Positions 1 to 6,057 of a stretch of 6,057 bases of DNA are shown one piece after another. Numbering within the stretch: the first letter of the stretch is position 1; every line of letters begins with the position of its first letter. The stretch spans positions 1 to 6,057 of the forward strand of contig JAURNO010000460.1 in NCBI GenBank assembly GCA_030830145.1, read 5' to 3'. Under the pieces are notes generated by a model that made no database searches, had not been told where the DNA came from, and saw only the letters and a program-made list of their open reading frames with translations. This DNA is from Verrucomicrobiota bacterium (GTDB taxonomy: Bacteria; Verrucomicrobiota; Verrucomicrobiia; Opitutales; Seribacteraceae). The translations under genes and the position numbers were made by a program.

Positions 1-297
1 AAACTCTTCAACGAGGATCCTGAAACCGAGGCCATTATCATGATCGGCGAAATCGGAGGAACCGCCGAGGAAGAAGCCGCCGCCTACGTCAAGGAACACG
101 TCGACAAGCCGGTGGCCGCATTCATTGCGGGCATGACCGCCCCTCCGGGCAGACGCATGGGCCACGCCGGCGCCATCGTGTCTGGGGGCAAGGGAACGGC
201 GGCAGCCAAAGTGGAAGCCATGGAGGACGCCGGCATTGCGGTGGCCGAAACCCCTTCCCATATTGCCGAAGCGCTCTTCCGCGTCTGGAACCCCTAG
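1..297 (+). CDS. sucD: Succinyl-CoA ligase [ADP/GDP-forming] subunit alpha, C-terminal part
   Basis: This is the last 98 codons of the alpha subunit of succinyl-CoA synthetase, which interconverts succinyl-CoA and succinate with substrate-level phosphorylation in the cytoplasmic TCA cycle. The frame is open from base 1, so the 5' part lies outside the window. Visible signatures are the MIGEIGG segment (residues 14-20 of the fragment), the [18 protein letters not shown] block, and the His at fragment residue 55 (bases 163-165). That His corresponds to the phosphohistidine of the family, His246 in the E. coli subunit. The C-terminal end (IAEALFRVW) is normal in position, so the gene ends naturally with TAG at 295-297. 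It converges on rsmG and the two genes share the stop palindrome CTAG. sucC would be expected just upstream. The identification is secure; only the N-terminal CoA-binding domain cannot be checked. Confidence 0.96.
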   Translation, partial: KLFNEDPETEAIIMIGEIGGTAEEEAAAYVKEHVDKPVAAFIAGMTAPPGRRMGHAGAIVSGGKGTAAAKVEAMEDAGIAVAETPSHIAEALFRVWNP

Positions 298-947
298 ATC
301 TTAAAATGGATCAAGTACTTCTCTCCGAGGTCGGCCTCGGGGAGTAGCTCGTCCAAGTTCCAAATCTTCGCGGGGGTGGGTCCGGTGCCTCCCAGTTCCT
401 CGGTGTAATCTCCGCCCTTGAGGTAGAGAATACCATTGGCAGGGGAATGTTTAGCCCCTTTGGCAATCTTGTTGTGAACCCATTTGAAAAAAGTGGGGAG
501 AGCCGTGACGGCCCGCCCGATCACGAAGTCGTAGCTTCGCTTTTTGGGCATTTCCTCGACTCGTCCGCGTCGGACCTCGACGTTTTCCAAGTTCAGTTTG
601 CTCACCATGTCTTCGACCACCATGACTTTTTTACCGATCGAATCAAGGAGTGTGAAGCGGGCCTGTGGGTAACAGATGGCCAAGGGGATACCGGGCAATC
701 CGCCGCCCGTACCGACGTCGAGCAGGCGGGCCTTGGGCATGAGTCGCAGGAATTTGGTGATGGTTAGGCAATGAGCGAGGTGCTTGAGTTCCAACCGCTC
801 CATGTCCTTGCGTGAGACTAAGTTGATCTTGGAATTCCAGTCGCGCAGTAAGTCGCAATATTCCTTGAGGGAGGCCCAGGTTCCATCCGTCAGGTCGGGG
901 AACCAGCGGGCCAGGGTGGCCCAGGGATCTTCTTGCGAATCAGGCAT
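294..947 (-). CDS. rsmG: 16S rRNA (guanine-527-N7)-methyltransferase RsmG (GidB)
   Basis: A 217-residue protein of usual length for RsmG, the SAM-dependent enzyme that makes m7G527 in 16S rRNA; loss of it in other bacteria gives low-level streptomycin resistance. Visible motifs in order: NLVSRKD at residues 42-48; the SAM-binding glycine loop [12 protein letters not shown] at 77-88; the acidic end of strand two and following LLDSIGKK at 100-107; GRAV at 144-147; and YLKGG at 175-179. All are family hallmarks. The ATG at 945-947 is the natural start and lies 12 bp after the kdsA stop, so the gene is probably the last member of the leftward operon. No Shine-Dalgarno sequence is visible. The stop TAG (296-294) overlaps the sucD stop in the opposite direction. 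In many bacteria this gene sits near mnmG or parAB; here it is with kdsA and tRNA-related genes. Confidence 0.95.
   Translation of the reverse strand: MPDSQEDPWATLARWFPDLTDGTWASLKEYCDLLRDWNSKINLVSRKDMERLELKHLAHCLTITKFLRLMPKARLLDVGTGGGLPGIPLAICYPQARFTLLDSIGKKVMVVEDMVSKLNLENVEVRRGRVEEMPKKRSYDFVIGRAVTALPTFFKWVHNKIAKGAKHSPANGILYLKGGDYTEELGGTGPTPAKIWNLDELLPEADLGEKYLIHFKI
321..344. repeat. Strong hairpin near the sucD 3' end, within the rsmG 3' coding region
   Basis: CTCTCCGAGG (321-330) pairs with CCTCGGGGAG (335-344) over 10 bp with one G-T wobble, closing a TCGG tetraloop at 331-334. It begins 23 bases after the sucD stop. No T-run follows on the plus strand, so it is not a classical intrinsic terminator; it could still mark or protect the 3' end of the sucCD transcript. 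On the other strand it lies within the last codons of rsmG (around [12 protein letters not shown]), and codon constraint alone could explain part of it. Confidence 0.45.
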
Positions 948-959
948 TTCTAGGGGTAC

Positions 960-1811
<852 letters not shown>

Positions 1812-2228
1812 TTAGAGTGACTCGGGCGGATTACCGTGTTCGGCGAGCACTTTGATTCCGATTCCTCCCCGGGCGTTGAAGTCGACTTCGACCCGGCACC
1901 ATTTCGGGGAGAGGGCATCGACCAAGTCAGTGAGCAGCAAGTTGGCGAAATGTTCGTGGAAGACTCCTTCGTCCCGGTAGGTCCAGAGGTAAAGCTTCAG
2001 GGATTTCGATTCGACGATCTTTTGATCGGGGACGTAACGAATAAAAATCTCCGCGAAGTCCGGTTGGCCGGTCTTGGGACACAGGCAAGAGAACTCATTG
2101 GTCCGCAGTTCCACTATATAGGCCCGTTCGGGGTTGCGGTTGGGGAAGGTTTCCAACTCTCGTTTCGGTTGAGTGCCACCTTCTCCAAGCTTGGTCAGAT
2201 CGGTGTGTTCGGGATTTGTTTCTGTCAT
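1812..2228 (-). CDS. queF: NADPH-dependent 7-cyano-7-deazaguanine reductase QueF
   Basis: A 138-residue single-domain (unimodal, Bacillus-type) QueF, which reduces preQ0 to preQ1 with NADPH in the synthesis of queuosine, the modified wobble base of tRNAs for His, Asp, Asn and Tyr. The family signatures are clear: LETFPN at residues 25-30; the catalytic Cys50 and acid Asp57 within CPKTGQPDF at 50-58; the QueF motif ESKSLKLY at 73-80; and FHEH at 90-93. The ATG at 2226-2228 was chosen because MTETNPEHTDLTKLG is a natural family N-terminus. A TTG at 2262-2264 would add 12 residues without resemblance to the family and lies 9 bp from the aat stop. The shorter form leaves a 45-bp gap. It is coupled tightly to kdsA downstream. 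No other queuosine gene is seen here. Confidence 0.95.
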   Translation of the reverse strand: MTETNPEHTDLTKLGEGGTQPKRELETFPNRNPERAYIVELRTNEFSCLCPKTGQPDFAEIFIRYVPDQKIVESKSLKLYLWTYRDEGVFHEHFANLLLTDLVDALSPKWCRVEVDFNARGGIGIKVLAEHGNPPESL

Positions 2229-2273
2229 CGGATGTATTTTCTCATTTTCGGGCAAGGTGAGCAATTACGAAGA

Positions 2274-2942
2274 TCAGGTTTCCTTTTTCCAGTCAACCGG
2301 TTGCTTGTCCACGGCCAACCCTTTTTCCAGCATGTCGAGAAAGCGGGATCGCTCGATTTCTCGGGCCCCGATGCTTTCCAAATGGGGGTTGTGTACTTGG
2401 CAGTCGATAAAATCAAATTGGAGCTTGGTTGCGATTCGGACCAATTTTGCCAAGCATGCTTTGGAGGCTTCGGGAACACGGTGAAACATCGATTCGCCGA
2501 AAAAGAGTCCGCCCATGGACAGTCCGTACAGTCCGCCCACCAGCTTTCCATCTTGGTACGCCTCCACGGAATGAGCGATTCCCCATTGATGGAGTTGGAC
2601 ATAATCCTCGATCATGTCCGATTCGATCCAGGTGCTATCCTCGTGTCTCCTTTTGATTGAGGCGCATGATTCGATGGTGGCTCGAAAGTCGTGGTCAACC
2701 TTGATCTCGAATCGTTCTTCGCGGATAGCCTTGTTCAGGCTTCGGGAGATTTTGAATTCCTCCGGAAAAAGCAACATCCGTGGGTCGGGAGAAAACCAAC
2801 ACCAGAAGTGGGGATCGAAATCCATCTTCATCCATGGGAAAATACCGCTTCGGTAGGCTTGGATGAGTCGTTCGGTTCCCAATGTCCGGCTTACCGCAAG
2901 GAAGCCTTGGGCATCGCTTTCCCTGGGGTTGGGAAAGGACAA
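2274..2942 (-). CDS. aat: Leucyl/phenylalanyl-tRNA--protein transferase
   Basis: A 222-residue cytoplasmic transferase that adds Leu or Phe from aminoacyl-tRNA to proteins with N-terminal Arg or Lys, marking them for ClpS/ClpAP degradation (bacterial N-end rule). Motifs visible: AYRSGIFPW at 29-37; WFSPDPRMLL at 49-58; STWIESDM at 103-110; GIAHSVEAY at 121-129; LVGGLYGLSMGGLFFGESMF at 134-153, with Glu150 as the conserved active-site acid; ASKACLAKL at 159-167; DCQVHNPHLESIGA at 180-193, with Asp180. Length and order fit the family. The start is TTG at 2940-2942: no ATG or GTG occurs in frame before the PWM motif, and the N-terminus needs the residues from here on. The gap to the upstream phosphoesterase is 38 bp. 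The stop TGA is at 2276-2274. Function is confident; the TTG start is less certain. Confidence 0.95.
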   Translation of the reverse strand: MSFPNPRESDAQGFLAVSRTLGTERLIQAYRSGIFPWMKMDFDPHFWCWFSPDPRMLLFPEEFKISRSLNKAIREERFEIKVDHDFRATIESCASIKRRHEDSTWIESDMIEDYVQLHQWGIAHSVEAYQDGKLVGGLYGLSMGGLFFGESMFHRVPEASKACLAKLVRIATKLQFDFIDCQVHNPHLESIGAREIERSRFLDMLEKGLAVDKQPVDWKKET

Positions 2943-2980
2943 GGGGTTGCTTTCATCGAGTAGTCGGATTCTTTGGTTCC

Positions 2981-3919
2981 TCAGGTTGAGACCAGTTCGA
3001 GCAGGCTGATTTCAGGCCGGCAGTTGAGTCGAATGCCATACAGGTTGCCGACTCCACGAGTTACGTGAATCCGGCGGCCTTCCCAATCATGCAAGCCTTC
3101 GGTCATCGAGCGGTCCATTACGGGAGCGAAGGGAGCATAGTCGAGAAAGGGGATCTTGAACTGTCCACCGTGGGTATGCCCGCTTAGCATGAGGTCCCAT
3201 TGATAGCCGTTGAGGAGTTCCTTGGCGTCCGGGTTGTGGCAAAGAAGGATGGTGGTTTCCCTGGAAGTCGGAGGCTTGACCGGGAGTGGGCGGAGGCAAA
3301 GTTTAGGTTGGCAGGCTTCCGACCAATAGTCCCCCACGCCACTTAGAACAAGGGTTTGACCGGGTAGAGAGATCTTTTGGGAACTGTTTTCAAGAAGTTT
3401 GACGTTTGCCGACTGCAACATGGCCCTTACCCGTTCGGGGCTTTCGTAGCCTCCTCTTTTTTTCATCCAGGCTCCGCCGTCGTGGTTGCCCAGGCAGGCA
3501 AAGGTTCTGACTTGTCGGGTATACTTGAGCAGGCAGTCGGTGAACTTGCGGGAGGCCTCGGAAGTGAGTTCGTCGGTTATGAAGTCGCCCGTTATCATCA
3601 TCAGATCCGGTTTTTTCTCCAACCCTTTTTGGAGTGCAAAATCGATATCCTCGATGGAAACAGTGCTGGAAAGGTGAAGGTCGGACAGATGAAGGATTCG
3701 AATCTTGAGGTCTTTGGGGAAAGTGGGCAAAGCGACGGTTTTTAAGGTCGTTTCGAGCCAACTTGATTCGAATCTCAGGTAGGAGGCTCCCCCGACAAGA
3801 GCAAGGCATCCACCGATTATCTTTTTAAGCCAAGCTCTTCGGGCAGAGGGTTCTCTTTTTTTTCTACGCTTTGATTTCCTCGCCTGCTCTTCTTTGAAAT
3901 CGTGGCACTCGCGTTCCAT
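2981..3919 (-). CDS. Calcineurin-like metallophosphoesterase, YkuE/YaeI/LpxG type, with N-terminal membrane or Tat-like segment
   Basis: A 312-residue protein of the calcineurin-like phosphoesterase superfamily. The di-metal motifs stand in canonical order: DLH at 80-82, GD at 111-112, GNHD at 144-147, His228 in LLCHNPD, and GHTHGGQ at 247-253. The N-terminus is very basic (12 Lys/Arg in residues 14-33), followed by a hydrophobic stretch (about 34-48, IIGGCLALVGGASYL). ARRAWLK at 26-32 resembles the twin-arginine consensus SRRxFLK. The YkuE group is known to be Tat-exported in Bacillus, while the related chlamydial LpxG is a membrane UDP-2,3-diacylglucosamine pyrophosphatase of lipid A synthesis. 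Either role is possible. I chose the ATG at 3917-3919, 7 bp after the hisS stop; a GTG at 4013-4015 would extend 32 codons into hisS and give unlikely sequence. The substrate cannot be told from sequence. Confidence 0.9.
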   Translation of the reverse strand: MERECHDFKEEQARKSKRRKKREPSARRAWLKKIIGGCLALVGGASYLRFESSWLETTLKTVALPTFPKDLKIRILHLSDLHLSSTVSIEDIDFALQKGLEKKPDLMMITGDFITDELTSEASRKFTDCLLKYTRQVRTFACLGNHDGGAWMKKRGGYESPERVRAMLQSANVKLLENSSQKISLPGQTLVLSGVGDYWSEACQPKLCLRPLPVKPPTSRETTILLCHNPDAKELLNGYQWDLMLSGHTHGGQFKIPFLDYAPFAPVMDRSMTEGLHDWEGRRIHVTRGVGNLYGIRLNCRPEISLLELVST

Positions 3920-3926
3920 ACTTCGG

Positions 3927-5252
3927 TTACTCGGGGCGGGATATTCCACCCTCCTCGTCCAATCCTTCAAGCTGAGAGAGCAAGTCCGCCTGCTTGATTC
4001 TGTCTTCTCCTCCACTTCGCAAATCCTTAATCGTGACCATTCCGTCGGCAGATTCGTCTTCTCCGATAATCAAGGCGTAGCGGGCTCCGCTTTTTCCAGC
4101 ATCCTTGAATTGTTTCCCGAATCCCGACTGCTTGAGGGAATAAGAGGTCGCGAATCCTCCTTTTCGAGTTCGGCTCGCCAAGGCAAGAGCTTCATGTTGC
4201 AGGTTTTCTCCGGCAATCACAAAGACATCCGGGGCGGTGACATAGGAAGGCAGCAATCCATTGCTTTCCAGGCAGTCGGCCAGAGTCATGTCTCCGATGG
4301 CAAAACCCGCAGCGGGCATATCAACGTTGCCCGAGAGTTTCTTGACTAAATGATCGTACCTTCCACCACCGGCCAGGGCCCGTCCTTCACCGGTCTTTTC
4401 AAAAACCTCGTAAACGAATCCCGTGTAGTAGGCCAATCCTCGAACGATCGAAAGATCGATTTGGATAGCGGGCATGACTCCGTGGGCTTCCAAGTGGGCA
4501 ATAAGTCCGCGCCATTCTTCGGCTCGAGCTTCGCCGTTTTCACCGCATTGTTCCAATTGAGCGGTGAGGGATTCGATCGAGTCAATCGACTTGATTTCGC
4601 ATATCCGGGCCCAAAGTTCGCCGCCTTTTCCCGGCACCGCTTTTTCCAAGGCTTCCTGCGTTTGCTCGGGTTTTCTTCGTTCGCTCTTGTCTATGGCATC
4701 GAGAACACCGGGTCTTTGTTCTTCGGTCACCCCCATCGAGTCCAAAAAATGAACCCAGGTCGTGCGGTCGCTCAAGCGGACCGAAAAGAGATCGGAATGG
4801 AGTCCAAGCGTTTCGAGAATCGCCACGAGCAGGGCGATCAGTTCGGCATCGGCGAGAATTCCGGGCTCTCCGAGTAAGTCCGCGTTGAATTGATAAAAGG
4901 ACCGGCCTCTTCCTTTTTGAGGCCTTTCGTAGCGAAAGTGTTCTCCTACGTTGAACCACTTGATTGGTTTGGCGAGAGAATTGGCGCAGGAAGCGACCAT
5001 TCTGGCGAGGGAGGGCGTAAGTTCGGGTCGCAGCGCAACCTTTCTTTCTCCCTTGTCCTCGAAGTGGAAGAGCTGGCCTACGATTTCCTCCCCTGATTTC
5101 TCGACGTAGAGCTCCAATGGTTCGAGTACCGGGGCATCGTATTCCTTGAAGTCGAAGGCTCGGGCAACCGTTCGGAAGACTCGAAACAGATGATTTCTTC
5201 GGGAGCAGGCCTCAGGCGGGAAGTCCCGAAAACCGGGCAATGTCTCGAACAT
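3927..5252 (-). CDS. hisS: Histidine--tRNA ligase
   Basis: A 441-residue class II aminoacyl-tRNA synthetase that charges tRNA-His with histidine in the cytoplasm. The catalytic core begins at LPGFRDFPPE (residues 5-14). Motif 1 lies around APVLEPLELYVEKSGE (40-55), and RPELTPSLARM at 75-85 is the usual histidine/ATP-site segment. Motif 2 is GEHFRYERPQKGRGRSFYQF at 103-122. The His-specific loop DLSIVRGLAYYTGFVYE at 266-282 carries the catalytic Arg271. Motif 3 is AGFAIGDM at 315-322. The C-terminal part (about 340-430, beginning PDVFVIAGE) is the anticodon-binding domain. With the HisA-type loop and the anticodon domain intact, this is a true HisRS and not the paralogue HisZ. The start is the ATG at 5250-5252, after an 18-bp gap from the displaced HU/IHF stop; no Shine-Dalgarno sequence is seen. 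The last residues (LDEEGGISRPE) are acidic and likely disordered. Confidence 0.97.
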   Translation of the reverse strand: MFETLPGFRDFPPEACSRRNHLFRVFRTVARAFDFKEYDAPVLEPLELYVEKSGEEIVGQLFHFEDKGERKVALRPELTPSLARMVASCANSLAKPIKWFNVGEHFRYERPQKGRGRSFYQFNADLLGEPGILADAELIALLVAILETLGLHSDLFSVRLSDRTTWVHFLDSMGVTEEQRPGVLDAIDKSERRKPEQTQEALEKAVPGKGGELWARICEIKSIDSIESLTAQLEQCGENGEARAEEWRGLIAHLEAHGVMPAIQIDLSIVRGLAYYTGFVYEVFEKTGEGRALAGGGRYDHLVKKLSGNVDMPAAGFAIGDMTLADCLESNGLLPSYVTAPDVFVIAGENLQHEALALASRTRKGGFATSYSLKQSGFGKQFKDAGKSGARYALIIGEDESADGMVTIKDLRSGGEDRIKQADLLSQLEGLDEEGGISRPE

Positions 5253-5270
5253 TCTGTGGGAAGGGGGAGG

Positions 5271-5354
5271 CTAGGAAGATTCGATCTCGTCCAAGTCCAA
5301 AGTCTTCAGGCCTTTTTTCATTTCCTTGCCTGCCTTGAACTTGACCACGACGCG
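5271..5354 (-). pseudogene. Displaced 3' end of the HU/IHF gene (-1 frame)
   Basis: Reading in the -1 frame from the CGC at 5354-5352 gives 27 residues RVVVKFKAGKEMKKGL... ending DLDEIESS before TAG at 5273-5271. The segment VVKFKAGKEMKKGLK is the C-terminal helix motif of HU/IHF (compare RRVVTFRPGQKLK in IHF alpha). Joined to residues 1-78 of the upstream frame it makes a regular 105-residue HU/IHF protein with no gap in the alignment. The junction reads GCC then CGC sharing one C (base 5354), which is exactly what a single missing C in GCCCGC would produce. I see no X-XXY-YYZ slippery heptamer, so a sequencing or assembly error or a real 1-bp deletion is more likely than programmed frameshifting. 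Confidence 0.8.
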
Positions 5355-5587
5355 GCAGGAATAACGACGTCGGTTTCCGGGCGGTTGGGGTTTCTGCCCA
5401 CTCTTGATTTTCTGACTTGGAGCTCGAAAACACCAAAGTTTCTGAGCTCCACATTCATCCCGCTGGAGAGAGCTTCGGTAATGCATTCCAAGGTTTCTTG
5501 GACGATTTTGCTCACTTCCCGGTGGGAGGAATCGGCGTTTTCATAAATTTTTTGGACGATGTGTCTTTTGGTCAGATTGTTCGACAT
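5318..5587 (-). CDS. HU/IHF-family DNA-binding protein, reading frame broken before its C-terminal helix
   Basis: The open frame as it stands gives 89 residues from ATG 5585-5587 to the stop at 5318-5320. Residues 1-78 are a normal HU/IHF protein: LTKRHIVQKIYE at 5-16, the helical region to about 43, then NVELRNFGVFELQVRKSRVGRN at 45-66, where the DNA-bending beta arm begins, with the intercalating-proline motif RNPN at 65-68 and the arm's return strand VVIPA at 74-78. The final 11 residues (ASWSSSRQARK) do not belong to the family. The expected ending continues in the -1 frame (see 5271-5354). HU/IHF proteins are dimeric nucleoid-shaping proteins. The upstream M at 5642-5644 would add 19 residues not typical of HU, so the later ATG is preferred. 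As the first gene of the leftward operon it directly precedes hisS. Confidence 0.85.
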   Translation of the reverse strand: MSNNLTKRHIVQKIYENADSSHREVSKIVQETLECITEALSSGMNVELRNFGVFELQVRKSRVGRNPNRPETDVVIPAASWSSSRQARK

Positions 5588-5599
5588 GTTTAAAACGGT

Positions 5600-5629
5600 T
5601 TGAAAAGACTGAGGATATAGGGTTATGTT
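5600..5629 (+). promoter_or_regulatory. Candidate sigma70-type promoter for the ClpX-like gene
   Basis: TTGAAA (5600-5605) and TATGTT (5624-5629) are separated by 18 bp on the plus strand. This would start a transcript near 5636 with a leader of about 54 nt before the ATG at 5690. If both candidates are real, the plus-strand transcript runs through the minus-strand promoter, so the two would face each other and could interfere. Support is by consensus matching only. Confidence 0.25.
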
Positions 5630-5642
5630 AAAAGCAGGCTTC

Positions 5643-5672
5643 ATAAATTCCCGACCCGAAACTACCTGTCAA
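5643..5672 (-). promoter_or_regulatory. Candidate sigma70-type promoter for the leftward operon
   Basis: On the minus strand a perfect TTGACA (5672-5667) is followed after 18 bp by ATTTAT (5648-5643), a poor -10 with 3 of 6 consensus bases. Transcription would begin near 5637, giving about 50 nt of leader before the HU/IHF ATG at 5587. An alternative -10, TATATC at 5619-5614, has no good -35. The exact -35 match is the main support. Confidence 0.35.
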
Positions 5673-5689
5673 ACCCAATCTTATTTTAA

Positions 5690-6057
5690 ATGTCCAAGAA
5701 AAACGACGACGAAACCATTGACGAGATGCACAAGCAGCTTCGAGATCTGCTCAACAACAAGAACGTGCAAGTCGCGTTTGCCCCTTTTATGGAATCGATC
5801 AAGGCTAGATCCGACGGCTCCACCGATGATGAGGATGATACGGAAAGCTCCGGTCCGGAGGCACCTGTCGAACCGACCCGCGACGAAACCCTTGAAGCCA
5901 TTCGCTCTTTTGATCGAAAGCCCAAGGAGATTCGTGACTATCTCGATCGCTTTGTGATCAAGCAGGAACAAGCCAAGCGTGTTCTTTCGGTAGCGGTTTG
6001 CGACCATTACAACCATGTCCGCCGTTGCCTGGAGGACGAAAGCCGCGCCAAGGCCGA
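5690..6057 (+). CDS. ClpX-like AAA+ ATPase, N-terminal part, without zinc-binding domain
   Basis: The ATG at 5690-5692 opens a frame that runs past the window end (122 complete codons). Residues 74-111 (FDRKPKEIRDYLDRFVIKQ and following, to HYNHVRR) match the start of the ClpX ATPase core, which in ordinary ClpX reads like PHEIRxxLDxYVIGQExAKKVLAVAVYNHYKR. ClpX is the hexameric unfoldase that feeds substrates to ClpP. The N-terminus is unusual: instead of the Cys4 zinc-binding domain there is a helical-looking region (about 1-40, DEMHKQLRDLLNN) and an acidic, low-complexity linker at about 42-55 rich in Asp, Glu and Ser. The glycine usual in VIGQ is Lys here (VIKQ). Walker A, Walker B and the ClpP-binding IGF loop lie beyond the window, so I give no gene symbol. 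HslU is a less good match. It is transcribed away from the HU/IHF operon. Confidence 0.8.
   Translation, partial: MSKKNDDETIDEMHKQLRDLLNNKNVQVAFAPFMESIKARSDGSTDDEDDTESSGPEAPVEPTRDETLEAIRSFDRKPKEIRDYLDRFVIKQEQAKRVLSVAVCDHYNHVRRCLEDESRAKA

Larger units (their letters stand above)
5588..5689. promoter_or_regulatory. Divergent intergenic region between the HU/IHF operon and the ClpX-like gene
   Basis: This 102-bp region is visibly AT-richer than its surroundings and is the only sizeable non-coding stretch of the window. It must hold the promoters for both the leftward operon and the rightward gene. Both start codons are directly preceded by TTTTAAA (minus strand 5595-5589, with ATG at 5587; plus strand 5684-5690, overlapping the ATG at 5690). 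Neither start has a Shine-Dalgarno sequence. No convincing operator palindrome is seen. Confidence 0.7.

Noticed and set aside
2229..2264. TTG start giving a QueF 12 residues longer
   Set aside because: The added residues do not look like the family, and an ATG with a natural QueF N-terminus follows. The TTG cannot be excluded, since aat itself seems to use one.
1836..2660. Long plus-strand open frame (274 codons) antisense to queF and aat
   Set aside because: It lies wholly opposite two genes with unmistakable family motifs, shows no recognisable domain, and spans their boundary; it is a shadow of codon bias on the other strand.
3920..4015. N-terminal extension of the phosphoesterase from a GTG inside hisS
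   Set aside because: It would overlap hisS by about 90 bp and adds residues with no family resemblance; the ATG at 3919, 7 bp after the hisS stop, is better.
4350..4877. Plus-strand open frame of 175 codons inside hisS
   Set aside because: It is antisense to the HisRS catalytic core and has no domain or initiation signal of its own.
5350..5362. Programmed -1 frameshift site in the HU/IHF gene
   Set aside because: The local sequence CCT GCC GCG has no slippery heptamer, and HU/IHF genes are not known to use frameshifting; a one-base deletion or sequence error explains it more simply.
5588..5644. HU/IHF start at the upstream ATG 5642-5644
   Set aside because: It adds 19 residues before the typical HU N-terminus and would place the start inside the likely -10 region.

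Overview
This window looks like a piece of a Gram-negative bacterial chromosome with moderate to high GC. A KDO-synthesis gene (kdsA) points to an LPS-type outer membrane. The protein flavour (HisS, Aat, QueF, KdsA, and a ClpX-like ATPase with no visible zinc finger) and the lack of Shine-Dalgarno sequences suggest the PVC group, possibly Verrucomicrobiota/Opitutae. That placement comes from sequence impression only, with no database search.

Layout: the 3' end of sucD (succinyl-CoA ligase alpha) enters on the + strand and ends at 297. It converges with a compact leftward (- strand) series of seven genes read from about 5587 down to 294: an HU/IHF-family DNA-binding protein, hisS, a calcineurin-like membrane or exported phosphoesterase, aat, queF, kdsA and rsmG. 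Gaps between them are 3 to 45 bp, so one polycistronic transcript is likely. A 102-bp AT-rich divergent region (5588-5689) separates this series from a rightward gene at 5690, the start of a ClpX-like AAA+ ATPase cut by the window end.

Together the leftward genes cover nucleoid structure (HU/IHF), translation and tRNA/rRNA maturation (HisS, QueF for queuosine, RsmG for 16S m7G), the N-end rule (Aat) and LPS core precursor synthesis (KdsA). These are housekeeping genes; I see no mobile element, CRISPR array, tRNA/rRNA gene, phage gene or defence system.

The points most worth a second look are: a one-base frame break in the HU/IHF gene at about 5354; the ClpX-like protein whose N-terminus has an acidic linker instead of the usual Cys4 zinc-binding domain; the phosphoesterase with a twin-arginine-like N-terminus and a possible LpxG relationship; and the CTAG palindrome that supplies the stop codon of both convergent genes next to a strong hairpin.
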